From Loripinus fragilis (taxonomy: Eukaryota > Mollusca > Bivalvia > Lucinida > Lucinidae), in contig OZ026528.1 of NCBI GenBank assembly GCA_964019695.1, forward strand, positions 58,547,602 through 58,611,601: a DNA stretch of 64,000 nucleotides. Direction: 5' to 3'. Positions 11,220-21,447 of the stretch are shown here, one piece after another; position 1 is the stretch's first letter, and every line of letters starts with the position of its first letter. A program made the position numbers and the translations under genes. The notes beneath the pieces are model-generated. The model was not told where the DNA came from. It did no database searches and saw only the letters and a program-made list of their open reading frames with translations.

Positions 11220-11462
11220 CATGGGTGAAAGTTTAAAATCTCCAAAGTCCTGAACTTTCAAAAGTCCAATCTTTAAAGTTGCAGTATGCCTATAAATATT
11301 TACGATTTCAAGATTAAATGGTCAACTGCCTTTACACAGATTGAAAATAAATCAGAGAAGCTATTGTTATCTCCCTAATTCAGAATGTTGAGGCTGACTT
11401 TCAATGGAAAGTCAGCCTCAAAATCCTGAATTCAGGAATAATCCTGATAACTTTCACCCCTG
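11220..11462. mobile_element. Foldback element, CATGGGTGAAAGTT family, copy 3
   Basis: CATGGGTGAAAGTTT and AACTTTCACCCC ends, with the palindrome GAGGCTGACTTTCAATGG and its inverse in the centre. Confidence 0.75.
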
Positions 11463-11546
11463 TAACAGTATGAAAATGTATGGAAAATTCCATTTGCACA
11501 AAAAAAGTTAATGATTTTGTCTTTTCACATGACCTAAACATGTGTA

Positions 11547-11818
11547 TCAGATCCAGGGGTCGCGAGTTTGATCCCGGCCCGGTCCCATACTTTCGTGGAG
11601 ATTGATCATGAAATAATTTCTACGGTCATTCTCCTCTTTCTGCTGAATCATTCAAGAAGGGTTGTTGTCAGTTACAAGCGAAAGTATGTGCACGAAGTAC
11701 TGGTTAACTGCTTGTTCAAGCATGCCCAGGAAAAAGTGTGGTTAGGTGAACTGACCGTCCCGCAATGACCATAGCTGTTGACTTGGGACGTAAAGCAACA
11801 AAACAAACAAACAAAAAT
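11547..11818 (+). mobile_element. tRNA-derived SINE, family S2, with target duplication
   Basis: The element is bounded by AAACATGTGTA at 11536-11546 and 11819-11829, a clean 11-base target-site duplication. The head has GGGGTCGCGAGTTTGATCCC, a tRNA B-box-like run. The tail ends GGGACGTAAAGCAACAAAAC and (CAAA)n. The insertion lies in the 3' flank of exon 4, so it is not a gene. A second copy is at 51525-51849. Confidence 0.8.
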
Positions 11819-11874
11819 AAACATGTGTACCCCATGTCAGTGTCTTAAATCATTTGTTTGTAATCAACATCAAT

Positions 11875-12146
11875 CTAGGAGTACTTCATGTGTGTTACCA
11901 TATGTCCCTTCAATGAACCCTTTTGCGAAAACCCCCGACCACAAACCGAACATATGAACGGCTTATCGCCTGTATGCACACGCATATGTTTCCTTAAGTT
12001 TGCCGGAAACGCAGATATTTTTCCACAAACTGGACACTGATTCTTTAACAGCTGCGCACTCCCAGGGTAACTGAAGGTTGCTTCACTCTGTTGAGTATTG
12101 CCTTGTTGTGCTGTATAACTTCTCTGCATGACCGGCAGCGGCATAT
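11875..12146 (-). CDS. Two-finger C2H2 terminal exon 4 (ISAF subfamily)
   Basis: Acceptor TTTTATAG above 12146, phase 1, TAG stop at 11875-11877, length 272. The linker begins [15 protein letters not shown] and is Gln/Ser-rich. Finger 1 is [17 protein letters not shown]: Ile replaces the usual aromatic, but C-x2-C-x12-H-x3-H is kept. After HTGDKPF comes finger 2, CSVC with helix SQKGSLKGH, and the tail MKYS. The GDKP linker distinguishes this subfamily. Paralogues follow at 13659, 16206 and 21678. It lacks the two GI residues present after QQG in those copies. Confidence 0.88.
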
Positions 12147-12359
12147 CTATAAAACATTTAAGGTATGAATGTGAGAAGAAATTTTTAAGACTCTTGTTGT
12201 ATGGTCAATATCAAAACATTTCCATGAATAAACATTAATCAATCAAATAACTTAAATGTAGTTCTATATTATTGGCTTCGGATACTAGTGAAATAGACGA
12301 TGATTAGTAAAATGTATAGATTATATCGAAAAATGATCATAAATCATTATGTGGAGCAA

Positions 12360-12390
12360 GAGAGGTTGGGGGGGGGGGGGGGGGGGGACC
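12360..12390. repeat. Poly-G tract
   Basis: A run of about 20 G follows AGAGGTTG. The duplicated flank near 14108 has a shorter G run, so this is a length-variable tract in a duplicated intron. Confidence 0.8.
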
Positions 12391-12727
12391 ACAAAGATAG
12401 AGCGTACCAAAGCAGTACTGGCCCAGATCCCCTGGAAAGTCACAGTTACCAAGCCAGCATTCAAAGTTGGGCCATTATCAGCCTGCCAGCCAAAGGCCAT
12501 TTAAATGGGGTTTCCATGGTAGGTCGATGATCACAAACTTTTACTGGTAATTTTTGGTGGATCCATTCCCCCAGAAACAACTTAAACAAAACAACAACAA
12601 AAAATGTCAGAGTTGAGGTGGACGCCCTCTTTATCATTAAAAATCTGGTACTGAGAACTTTCAATAAGCTAGAACTTGTTTTTCTTAAATAAAATAGATG
12701 TGTCTCCCCCCCACTTTAAAGTGCCAG

Positions 12728-12925
12728 TTAGTTTGTTTGTTGATTTGATTCTTTATGTTCCATCAACAGTCTTTCAGTTATGTAGGGACGGTTCTTCCTG
12801 GGTTGAACCAGTACTAAGCTAGGATGAATGTGTCTTGCTCAAGGACCACAACGCAGTGACGCCGGTGAGGCTCGACTCCGCAGCCCCTCGGTCTCTAGTC
12901 AAGCACTCTACTACTGAGCCCCCTA
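12728..12925 (-). mobile_element. tRNA-derived SINE, family S1
   Basis: On the minus strand the head reads GGCTCAGTAGTAGAGTGC (A-box-like), then a GAGCC B-box region and the body TTGAGCAAGACACATTCATC, ending at ATTGATTT-like text. It is inserted upstream of exon 4. Confidence 0.75.
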
Positions 12926-13149
12926 GTTTACGGTGTCAGAAGGATCAGGATATCACAAATGCAATTTAGCCAGTTATATTTCTTGTACAGGATACATCTT
13001 CGCATCAATGAAATTTATTGCAAGTTTTGTTGAGCCTAAACACAACAACAACAGAAAGAAAATCTGTAAGCTTTATAACCAGTGAGTATAAGTTTTCTAT
13101 ATTCTCTAGACATTATCTAAACAGGTGTATACATAAGGCCAGTTAAGTA

Positions 13150-13330
13150 AATATTTTTAGAGGTAAAATTGTGATTATTTTCTTACCAATCAATTTAAAC
13201 ATGTATTTTGGGTGCTCAAAAGAACCGTCTCATTGAGACAGTTCTTTTGAGTACCCACAACATATGTTTTGGTTAAGAAATAAGAAAAATAATTTTCAAT
13301 TACATACTCTTATCTTGGGGCCTGTGTACC
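13150..13330. mobile_element. Palindromic AAGAACCGTCTC element, copy 2
   Basis: GGTGCTCAAAAGAACCGTCT and the inverse AGACAGTTCTTTTGAGTACC form the hairpin at about 13210-13256, with the usual GTGATTATTTTCTTACC and AAGAAAAATAATTTTC sides. Confidence 0.7.
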
Positions 13331-13370
13331 CCTATGGCACTACATTTTATCAATAGTCTGTACTTCATAT

Positions 13371-13582
13371 GGGCCTGGAAGCAAGAAAACCTGTCTTCAG
13401 GGTTTGCTAACAACAAAGGCGCAGATCAGCACAGTCAGATCAGCGCCTTTGTTTTTCACTTTTTGAAAAGTATCATATCTACACTTACTACAAACAAAAT
13501 TCTCATTTTCTAGCTAAGGAGACTGGTTTGAGCCTCTCTTTGTGGGAAACTCCAAAGACAGGTTTTTGTTGCTTTGAGGCCC
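13371..13582. mobile_element. Foldback element, GGGCCT family, copy 2
   Basis: GGGCCTGGAAGCAAGAAAAC to GTTGCTTTGAGGCCC, with CAGATCAGCGCCTTTG in the centre. It ends directly against a zinc-finger exon relic (13583-13620). Confidence 0.7.
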
Positions 13583-13622
13583 TTATCATATGTCCCTCTA
13601 TGAATGGTTTTGAGATATCCTC
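13583..13622 (-). pseudogene. Short ISAF-exon relic downstream of exon 5
   Basis: TTATCATATGTCCCTCTATG and the following TTTTGAGATATCC match the exon text CATATGTCCCTTCAATGAAC and TTTTGAGAAAACCCC at 13682-13725. It lies just downstream of exon 5. Only about 40 bases remain. Confidence 0.5.
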
Positions 13623-13658
13623 AGTGTCTTAACTTATTTATGTGTAATCAACATCAAT

Positions 13659-13936
13659 CTAGGAGTACTTCATATGCGTTACCATATGTCCCTTCAATGA
13701 ACCCTTTTGAGAAAACCCCCGACCACAAACAGAACATAAGAAAGGCTTATCGCCTGTATGCACACGCAGATGTTTCCTCAAGTCCGCAGGAAAGGCAGAA
13801 ATTTTTCCACAAATATGACACTGGTTCTTTAACAGTGGCACACTCTGAGGATTTCTGAATGTCGCTTCACTCTGTTGAGTATTGCCAATCCCTTGCTGTG
13901 CTGTATAACTTCTCTGCATGACCGGCTGTGGCATAT
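13659..13936 (-). CDS. Two-finger C2H2 terminal exon 5 (ISAF subfamily)
   Basis: Acceptor TTTTATAG above 13936, phase 1, stop at 13659-13661, length 278. The linker starts [20 protein letters not shown]. Finger 1 is CHIC with helix AFPADLRKH, finger 2 is CSVC with helix SQKGSLKGH, and the tail is MKYS. The protein differs from exon 6 at only a handful of positions, although the introns between them carry different insertions. The frame is open upstream past the acceptor, but that part is intron. Confidence 0.88.
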
Positions 13937-14599
13937 CTATAAAACATTTAAGGTAAAAATTGTGAGAAGAAATTTTTAAGAATCTATACATTTCCAGGAC
14001 TAAACATTAATCAATCTAATAACAAATGGAGTTCTATATTTTTGGCTTCAGATACTAGTGAAATAAGATTATTTTTAAAAATTATCATAAATCATTATAT
14101 GGATCAAGAGGGGGGGTGGGGGGCCCAACCCAACCCTGGAAAATCACCAAGTTAGAGGGTATCAAAGCAGTACTGGCCCAGATCCCCTGGAAAATCACAA
14201 AGCTACCAAGCCAGCATTCAATGTTGGTCCATTATTGGCTTGCCAGTCAAACGCCATTTAAATGGTGTTTCCCTGGTGGGTCGATGATCACCCACTTTAA
14301 GTGGTATTTGGTGGACCCAATCCCCCCAAAACAACTTAAACAAAACAAAAAACAAACTTTGATAGAGTTGAGTTGGACCCCCTCTGACAAAACTTTCTGG
14401 ATCCACACATGATAAATGATGATTTTTCTATATAATCTATACCATTTTGGATTGACAATAGTTATACAATTTGCACTGAGCGCAAGCACAACTTTTGGTG
14501 GATTCTTACCATAGTTATAAATGCCTTGCTTAAAAAATCAAAACCTCTGATCAAATTAAAAATCTGGTACTGAGAACTTTCCATAAGCTAGAACTTGTT

Positions 14600-14640
14600 T
14601 TTCCTAAAAAAAACAGATGTCTCACCCCCCCCCCCCCCAA
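14600..14640. repeat. Poly-C tract in duplicated intron
   Basis: A C run follows GATGTCTCA. The equivalent at 12700 is GTCTCCCCCCCA. The 12,180-13,090 and 13,980-14,990 stretches are diverged copies of one another. Confidence 0.6.
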
Positions 14641-14654
14641 TTTACAGCACCAGC

Positions 14655-14852
14655 TAGCTTGTTTGATTTGATTCTTTATGTTCCATCTACAGTCTTTCAG
14701 TTATGTAGGGACGGGTCCTCATGGGTTGAACCAGTAATAAGCTCGGATTAATGCGTCTTGCTCAAGGACATAACGCAGTGACCCTGCGGCTCAAACCTGC
14801 GGCCTCTCAGTCTCGAATTAAGCACTCTACCACTGAGCCAGTGTGCTCCCTA
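14655..14852 (-). mobile_element. tRNA-derived SINE, family S1
   Basis: Minus-strand head GAGCACACTGGCTCAGTGGT then AGAGTGCTTAATTCGAGACT, body and ATTCTTTATG tail. It occupies the position of the 12,728 SINE in the duplicated intron, so the insertion predates the duplication. Confidence 0.75.
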
Positions 14853-14984
14853 ATTTAGGGTGTGAGAAGGATCAGGATATCACAAATACAGTATAGCCAG
14901 CTATATTGTACAGTATACATCTTCACATGGATGAAGTATGTTGTAAGTTTTGTTGAGCCTAAACACAACAACAACAGAAAGGAT

Positions 14985-15188
14985 TTTGTTTGTTTGTTTG
15001 ATTTCATTCTTTAGGTCCCATCAACAATCCTTCAGTTAAACAGGGACGGGTCTTCCTGGGTTGAACCAGTACTAAGCTAGGATAAATGTGTCTTGCTCAA
15101 GGACACAACGCAGTGACGCCGGTGAGGCTTGAATACGCGGCCCCTTGGTTGAGTCAAGCGCACTACCACTGAGCCATTGGGCACCCTA
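14985..15188 (-). mobile_element. tRNA-derived SINE, family S1, second copy in the intron
   Basis: GTTTGATTTCATTCTTTAGG to CCACTGAGCCATTGG. It follows the copy at 14655 by about 130 bases. The segment between repeats the CACAACAACAACAGAAAG text seen at 13040 and 15310, showing tandem growth of the intron. Confidence 0.75.
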
Positions 15189-15424
15189 CTTTACGGTGTC
15201 AGAAGGATCAGGATATCACAAATGCAATTTAGCCAGCTATATTTCTTGTAAAGGATACATCTTCACATGGATGAAGTTTGTTGTGGGTTTTGATGAGCCT
15301 AAACACAGTAACAACAGAAAGCAAGTTTGTAAGCTTTATCTCCAGTGAGTATAAGTTTTCTATATTCTCTATACCTAATCTAAACAGGTGTATACATTGG
15401 GCCAGTTAAGCAAATATTTTTAGC

Positions 15425-15590
15425 ATAAAATTGTGATTATTTTCTTACCCATTAATTTAAACATGTGTTTTGGGTGCTAAAAAGAACCGTCTTATCGAGA
15501 CGGTTCTTTTGAGTTCCCACAACATATGTTTTGGTTGCAAAATAAGAAAATAATTTTCAACAACACACTCTTATTTGGGGGCCCGTGTAT
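15425..15590. mobile_element. Palindromic AAGAACCGTCTC element, copy 3
   Basis: Hairpin AAAGAACCGTCTTATCGAGA with CGGTTCTTTTGAG at about 15480-15515, with the usual flanking blocks. It is the duplicated equivalent of copy 2. Confidence 0.7.
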
Positions 15591-15651
15591 CCCTATGACA
15601 CTACATGTTATCAATTGTCTATGTTATCTATGTGTACTTCATATGAAATAT

Positions 15652-15862
15652 GGGCCTCAACGCAAGAAAACCTGTCTTCAGGGTTTGCGAAAAACAAAGG
15701 CGCAGATCAGCGCTTTTGTTATTCACTTTTTGAAAAGTATCATATCTTGACTTGCTACAAACGAAATTCCTATTTTCTAGCTAATCTCTGAAACTGAGGA
15801 GACAGGTTTGAGCCTCTCTTTGTGGGAAACTCCAAAGACAGGTTTTTGTTGCTTTGAGGCCC
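15652..15862. mobile_element. Foldback element, GGGCCT family, copy 3
   Basis: GGGCCTCAACGCAAGAAAAC to GTTGCTTTGAGGCCC. Its right half takes part in the 177-base tandem duplication that follows. Confidence 0.7.
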
Positions 15863-16159
15863 TTTATCATATGTCCCTTCTATGAACCCTTTTGAGAAAT
15901 TCCATGACCATTCACCAAGCTTTAACTATTAAGTTTTCGTCCCTTTATGGTGATGTCTTCTTTACATGACCTAAACATGTGTGTTTGAGCCTCTCTTTGT
16001 GGGAAACTCCAAAGACAGGTTTTTGTTGCTTTGAGGCCCTTTATCATATGTCCCTTCTATGAACCCTTTTGAGAAATTCCACGACCATTAACCAAGCTTT
16101 AAATATTAAGTTTTCGTCCCTTTATGGTGATGTCTTCTTTACATGACCTAAACATGTGT
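15806..16159. repeat. 177-base exact-register tandem duplication
   Basis: Two units (15806-15982, 15983-16159) both begin GTTTGAGCCTCTCTTTGTGG and end CCTAAACATGTGT. They differ by only a few bases (CATGACCATTCACC versus CACGACCATTAACC). Each unit joins the end of a GGGCCT element to an ISAF-exon relic. The duplication is recent. Confidence 0.9.
15866..16092 (-). pseudogene. Two ISAF-exon 3' relics downstream of exon 6
   Basis: CATATGTCCCTTCTATGAAC and CCTTTTGAGAAATTCC at 15868-15912 and again at 16045-16089 match the second-finger text of the exon at 16206 (CATATGCCCTTTCAATGAAC, CCTTTTGAGAAAACCC). They have no finger cysteines left. They share the downstream position of the relic near exon 5. 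Confidence 0.6.
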
Positions 16160-16205
16160 ACCCAATGTCAGTGTCTAAACTTTTTTGTGTGTAATCAACA
16201 TCAAC

Positions 16206-16483
16206 CTAAGAGTACTTCATGTGTGTTACCATATGCCCTTTCAATGAACCCTTTTGAGAAAACCCCCGACCACAAACAGAACATATGAAAGGCTTATCGC
16301 CTGTATGCACACGCAGATGTTTCCTCAAGTCCGCAGGAAAAGCAGAAATTTTTCCACAAATATGACATTGGTTCTTTAACAGCTGCACACTCTGAGGATT
16401 TCTGAATATCACTTCACTCTGTTCAGTATTGCCAATCCCTTGCTGTGCTGTATAACTTCTCTGCATGATTGACTGTGGTGTAT
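16206..16483 (-). CDS. Two-finger C2H2 terminal exon 6 (ISAF subfamily)
   Basis: Acceptor TTTTATAG above 16483, phase 1, stop at 16206, length 278. The linker [20 protein letters not shown] leads to finger 1 CHIC, helix AFPADLRKH, then HTGDKPFI and finger 2 CSVC, helix SQKGSLKGH, tail MKYS. Both helices equal those of exon 5, so both isoforms should read the same DNA site. Only the linker differs. Confidence 0.88.
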
Positions 16484-16594
16484 CTATAAAACATTCAAAC
16501 ATAAAAATGTGAGATCAAAGTTTCAAGAATCTTGTAGGACAGCTAATATGTAAACAGTTCAGTTGAAAACTCTCATGGAACTGTTAAAAACCTA

Positions 16595-16812
16595 AACCCT
16601 TTACTCCATATGCTATTTTTAAATCATGACATCATTTTATACTTTTTGAAGACATTAAAAAAATTCCAAAAAAAAAATTAAGTAGTTTTGAATACTTTTG
16701 AAATATTATGGAAAATGGAGCATTTGCTTTTCGGAGAAAAAGCTCCATTTTCTTTAATATTTTTCAAATATGTTGAACTTCAAAGGCCTCAAAAGATGTT
16801 AAAGTGTTAAAA
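16595..16812. mobile_element. Foldback element, AACCCTTTACTCCATA family, copy 1
   Basis: AACCCTTTACTCCATATGC start with a long internal hairpin (TATGGAAAATGGAGC and its inverse). Copies at 18792-19009, 27745-27973 and 29349-29569. The right end is degraded here. Confidence 0.65.
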
Positions 16813-17013
16813 TGCATTTTTTTTTATTTATGGTTGTACACTTAAGAACTGGTAGTTGGTTAGCAAATTGTATATATTATAAACATTGGATCCAAACTGT
16901 TTGACAGTTACACTGATGGTATTCCTGAAAGAATTTTTAAAAAAAGTTGATTTTGAAAAACATTAGAAGACAACAAAAAGGCATGCAAATTACCCAGTAG
17001 GCAAAGTTAAATA

Positions 17014-18155
17014 TACTTAAGGAATAAAGAAACGCAACAAACACTTTGAGTCATTATAAACATACAATATGATGCAAGTTTTTAGTGCAAATGATAGTTA
17101 TCCATAGGAGCATTATGTGTCCGTCAAATTACAGCAAGTTCAACGTAATTATCGATAACGTTACCATTTTGGTATGAGCGTAACCAGCCTGACCCCCCGT
17201 AGTTAACTGCTGAGACAGGGTCAATAAAAGCAAAGTTTGAATCAACCATCGGTTTAATTTTTTTTAAAAGTCTTGGCATAGATTGCGGATCAAGGAAATG
17301 ATCAAATGGCGACGTTTATGTAAGATTCTGAAACGGCTTAACGTCATTAACGTCAACTCTGAATACTGCGTGAAACGCGTAAACTTTATTTTCTGCTTGA
17401 GATTTATTCATTACAAGGACGTTTTGTTCAAGAATTACGACTTGAGATCTTCAGACGTCAAAAAACTCAATTCTGACGTCAAAATTTGATATCCTACGTT
17501 TTAATGGTTTCCATGATGTTTGTGTGTTTTTCTAATGATAAAATGGTCCAGTGACAAAGTTAAGGTTACAGTTATCAAGTTTGGTGACTACTCTCGGCAT
17601 GTAATCAGATGTTTTCTTTTGCATTATGCCGTGTTTTGTTTGGCTAACGTCAATATAAACACCTTACCAGCGTCTTTCTAGGGTATCTGAAAAAAATCAA
17701 TTTTCACTAAGAAAGCAAGTTCTGACGTCTCTAGATTTATCTTATTCCGTATATTCACCAGCGACCCAAGCCCGACGGCTCTAACTGACGTTTATCGTTT
17801 ATTCACTACCATTGTGTATCTTGCCATTCAAGTAGCGTGTTTTGACGCAATATTTGACTGCATTACGAATATGATTGGACGTTTGTTTAATTTGCACATT
17901 GTCAAGTCGACGCCAAATAACCAAACATGGAAAAGACGGGGTTTATTGATCATTATTCTGACGTTAACGTCACATTTTACGTTTTCATATGTTTTCATCT
18001 TGTAGCGTAAATTGTAGCGTTAAAATGACGTTTTGGTATTTCATCACATGCTATAAATACTCAATAAGAAATTTTTGAAAGAGATTTTACCAAACCGTCA
18101 TTTAAACGCGCAAAAAATATATTTTTGTCTGTTGCGTTTCTTTATTCCTTAAGTA
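17014..18155. mobile_element. 1.14 kb DNA element with TACTTAAGGAATAAAG ends and TA duplication
   Basis: Left end TACTTAAGGAATAAAGAAAC and right end GTTTCTTTATTCCTTAAGTA are inverted over about 26 bases, and TA lies on both sides (17012-17013, 18156-18157). The interior is unlike its surroundings, being rich in ACGTC and GACGT words (TGACGTCAAAA, TAACGTCATTAACGTCAAC). The longest frames are about 60-70 codons and I recognise none. It is likely a non-autonomous Tc1/mariner-type element. Confidence 0.7.
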
Positions 18156-18791
18156 TAGATCGCAGATCTGAGAAAAGGGTCCTTAAGGCATTCCAGCAAT
18201 TGGAAAACGCCAAATAGGACAAAATGTCACATGCTTTTATAGTACCACATAAATGTTACTATAGCTTGATGTCATCAAAGTAGCAAATGTTTCTGATATT
18301 TTTAAAGTTTTGTATGCTGCCTGTTGCCTTGGCAACAATTAGGCCACAACACCTACAATGGCTCATAATGAAGGGTGGGTCACTTTAAATGCCTATAATA
18401 TGACTTAGAAAGAATAAAGTCGTACAATTTTATTTGCATTTACATTATAACATAGATGACGCATGTGAATACATTAAATTTATTAGACGTTTATACCAAG
18501 TCAACAATATCCAACAACCAACAGGAGACCAACACTCTGACGTCATATTAGGTTTAACATTCTTCTTGACGTCACTTTTCAAACGGGATTACATATGTTG
18601 TTTCAACCCTCCATATATTTGTCAATATTAAAGATAACTGCTTCAAATTTTCAGTGAATGCTCTTAACAGATAGTACTTTGCGGAGGCAGCATGAACTAG
18701 ATTTTGATGGTCATAAACATAAGGTACCTTTTGTCATATCCTGGCCCATATCTGTAGCGTAAAATTGCAATTACTTTCTTACCCATTATTT

Positions 18792-19009
18792 AACCCTTTA
18801 ATCCATAATAACGCCTTTGAAATATCATGCATTTGAAAATATGGAAAGTGGAGCATTTGCTCTTTTTGAGTAAATGCTCCATTTTCTATAATATTTTACA
18901 AGTAATCAACACTTAACTTAAATTTTTCTCACTTTTTATTTTATTTCAGTGTTGTCTTAAAATAGAAAATGATGTCATAATCTAAAAATAGCCTATGGAG
19001 TAAAGGGTT
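18792..19009. mobile_element. Foldback element, AACCCTTTACTCCATA family, copy 2
   Basis: AACCCTTTAATCCATAAT and ATGGAGTAAAGGGTT ends. The centre is a hairpin of GGAAAGTGGAGCATTTGC with its inverse. Confidence 0.75.
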
Positions 19010-19184
19010 AACATGTGTTTGGGTACATTTTTTTTCAATTTGTGGAAAACAATGTGGATCCTGATCTTCCATACAGTTCAATACAATTAAGGATGGTCCA
19101 TTGTACATATTGAGGGGTCACAGGTTATAATTAAAAAAAAAAATTAAATTTATATTCTAAAGATCATTCTAAAATTAGTCTTAG

Positions 19185-19255
19185 CAAACAGTGCAGACCC
19201 TGATGAAATGCAGCATTATGTGGTATTTCATCAGGGTCCTCACTGTTTGCCAAAG
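19185..19255. repeat. Hairpin, GGCAAACAGTGAAGACC family
   Basis: GCAAACAGTGCAGACCCTGA with TCAGGGTCCTCACTGTTTGC and the centre AATGCAGCATTATGTGGT. Confidence 0.65.
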
Positions 19256-19411
19256 TACCCATTTAGAGGTTTCTGGTCCTCAAAGGGTTAAAACTCCAAC
19301 CTAAACAAAGCAAATACAGTAGAACTTCAATGACCCGAACAGGCTTTAATATGACCATGATAAATAGTTCTAGCCAAGGGTAGTTCCAACCATCCAATGT
19401 GAATTATCCTT

Positions 19412-19621
19412 AACCCTAAAAGCGCCACCTATAATTTGCAGCATACGACAATTTCAAATTTTACTGCTTTTTCAAAAATAAACAAACAAGGCATGATATT
19501 TCATGAGAATTGTCTGCTGGCAGACAATTCTCTTGAAATATCATACCTTATTTTTTTTGAAAATTAGGAAAGATGTCGGAAAATTTATCATGCTGCAGTT
19601 GTGATTGGCACTTTAAGGGTT
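19412..19621. mobile_element. Foldback element, AACCCTAAAAGCGCC family
   Basis: AACCCTAAAAGCGCCACC at the left and GGCACTTTAAGGGTT at the right, with the long perfect centre GAGAATTGTCTGCTGGCAGA and its inverse. Related to 59690-59910. Confidence 0.7.
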
Positions 19622-19789
19622 AAAATGACCTGTAGGGACCATGATGATAGTTCTGACAGCCCAGGTGAATGAGCCACCAGAGTTCGAGCCATTGAAGTTC
19701 TACTATAGCTTATCTCAAGTATGTATTCTCCAACCATCTTGTGACTATTTTTGTAAAGACAGATCTTATGCAGCATATGAAGTAAGAGT

Positions 19790-19955
19790 TCTTAATGCAT
19801 TCAGCTCTTAAAAGAATGTTGTCTCATGAAATGGACTAATGTCTTTCATGTTTAACATGAATTCCTGGTCCACAAAGAGAAATGGTTTCTCTCAAGTATG
19901 TATTGACAATGCCTGTAAAATGTCTATCTCGAACTTTATCACAAAGGAACACATC
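19790..19955 (-). pseudogene. Zinc-finger exon relic (CDK type), copy a
   Basis: On the minus strand one frame reads SIHT-stop-EKPFLFVDQEF, a decayed HTGEKPF linker with the second finger's cysteines lost. The preceding finger keeps only pieces (CSF...DKF-like). Copies b and c at 22404 and 23025 share the AAAGAGAAATGGTTTCTC core. No intact parent of this type is in the window; exon 8 is the nearest by layout. Confidence 0.55.
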
Positions 19956-20024
19956 ACTGTAGTCAAACTACAATCTATTATGGTAAATTGTGCTTTGTCG
20001 CTTCCTCCAGTGTTATAGTAAAAT

Positions 20025-20690
20025 TACCTTCAAATAAAGGCTGACAAAAATGAGAACTTTTGAATATGTTTGCTTCGAGGTAGCCTGTCTTCAGGCCCTG
20101 TATCAAGACATCTAGCTGAAAGTTCTATAACTACTACAGAGATAAATTTATGATACTTTATTACTTCCCCATTGCTCAGAATACAGTAAATAAGACAGTC
20201 AGTGATTTTTTTTCAGAGATGTAAATGCTTGTTAATGAATGTGCACATATTTTACTATTTTGCTATTTACTGGTCTGATACCATTCTAGCTTCGAGGTTG
20301 CATCTCTAGTTAACAACCTCTGCGTTGTTTTGCCAAAACGGAAATAAAATCAGATTTTAAATGTGTATTTTTACAGTTATATCAAAAAATGTACATTATG
20401 GTTTAGTCATAATTTTACGGTTTTGTCATAGATAAATTATCCACGATGGCAAAACCATAATTTGTTATTTCATGCCTTGACATGAGGCATGAAACGTCAA
20501 AGTTTTTATATAATTTTAGAGCTAAAAGATACAAAAGATGAGCAAAAACTATTCGGAACCCAAGCATTTCGGGGCGTTTATCTGCGATTAACTGAAGAAA
20601 TTGAACATGATCAGAAAGTTACCTTAACACCGTAATAAATTTACTGACGATACCCAAATTGCCGGTGTAGTATGACCACAGTGCACATGA
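20025..20690 (+). repeat. Repeat inverted relative to 23660-24135
   Basis: CTGACAAAAATGAGAACTTT, GTTAACAACCTCTGCGTTGT, GGTTTTGTCATAGATAAATT and AACTGAAGAAATTGAACATG all recur in reverse complement at 23660-24135. The palindromic centre is near TGCCTTGACATGAGGCA. Probably a DNA element with two nearby copies in opposite orientation. Confidence 0.6.
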
Positions 20691-20705
20691 TCTACAACAA
20701 CATAT

Positions 20706-20926
20706 GGGCCCCGAGGCAAAAAAAAACCCTGTCTTTGGGGTTTCTGAACAACAAAGCCATGGACCAGTCTGCACATTCATGCTATCTGATCAGGGCCTTT
20801 CTTATTCACTATCTGCAAAGAATATTAATAAGACTTGGTCTATAAAAAATTTCAACATTCTGGCTTGTCTTTGTAGCTGAGCAGGCTAGTTTGAGTCTTA
20901 TGTTGGCTAAACTCCCAAAGGCCCAA
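20706..20926. mobile_element. Foldback element, GGGCCT family, copy 4
   Basis: GGGCCCCGAGGCAAAAAAAA to CCCAAAGGCCCAATG, with AGTCTGCACATTC and TGATCAGGGCCTTTC inside. More diverged than copies 2 and 3. Confidence 0.6.
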
Positions 20927-20948
20927 TGTCTTATCTTATTTGTGTGTA

Positions 20949-21153
20949 CAGTAAAACCTGTTTTAATCGGCCACTCAAAAATAGACAAAACAAATGTCTT
21001 AAAAGACAAATGGTAGCTAAATGAAGGTCCAAAGTATTGCAGAATGCTCTCAAAGCATTCTGCAATACTTTTGACCTGCATTAAGCGATAATTCGTCTTG
21101 AAAACCAAATTTTGGTCTTTTTTTTGAGTGGCCCCTTAAGACAGGTTTTAGTG
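20949..21153. mobile_element. TA-flanked MITE, CAGTAAAACC family, copy 4
   Basis: CAGTAAAACCTGTTTTAATC and ACAGGTTTTAGTG ends with TA on both sides, and the palindrome AGAATGCTCTCAAAGCATTC in the centre. It is inserted within the 3' flank of an ISAF-exon relic. Confidence 0.75.
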
Positions 21154-21240
21154 TAATCAACATGAATCTATAAGTATTTCACACCATATTTTGTAAAAAT
21201 CTCTGACAAACTAAACATATGAGGGGCTTACAAGCTCTCT
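21154..21240 (-). pseudogene. ISAF-exon relic split by a MITE, downstream of exon 7
   Basis: GTAATCAACATGAATCTATA, AGTATTTCACACCATATTTT and ACTAAACATATGAGGGGCTT match the end of the intact exons (GTAATCAACATCAATCTAGG, AGTACTTCATG, CAGAACATATGAAAGGCTT). A deletion removes most of the second finger. The MITE at 20949 separates it from its 3' flank. Confidence 0.65.
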
Positions 21241-21245
21241 CCTAG

Positions 21246-21411
21246 ACTGGTCCAGTCCCTAAAACAATTTTTCATCAATGTGTCATATCATATACTTGTA
21301 GCCAGTCTAACTCTGATGGCTCTGTTTTAAAACAGAGCCATCAGAATTAGACTGGCTTCAAGTATATATGACACATTGATGAAAAATTGTTTTAAGGACT
21401 GGAGCCAGTCT
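21246..21411. repeat. Near-perfect 166-base palindrome
   Basis: GACTGGTCCAGTCCCTAAAA and the following arm to GGCTCTGTTTT pair with AAAACAGAGCC through to GGACTGGAGCCAGTC. Only a few mismatches interrupt an arm of about 80 bases. It would extrude as a cruciform. No coding content. Confidence 0.8.
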
Positions 21412-21447
21412 AGCTCTCTCCATCAGTACCTTAATTCAGTCACAAGT

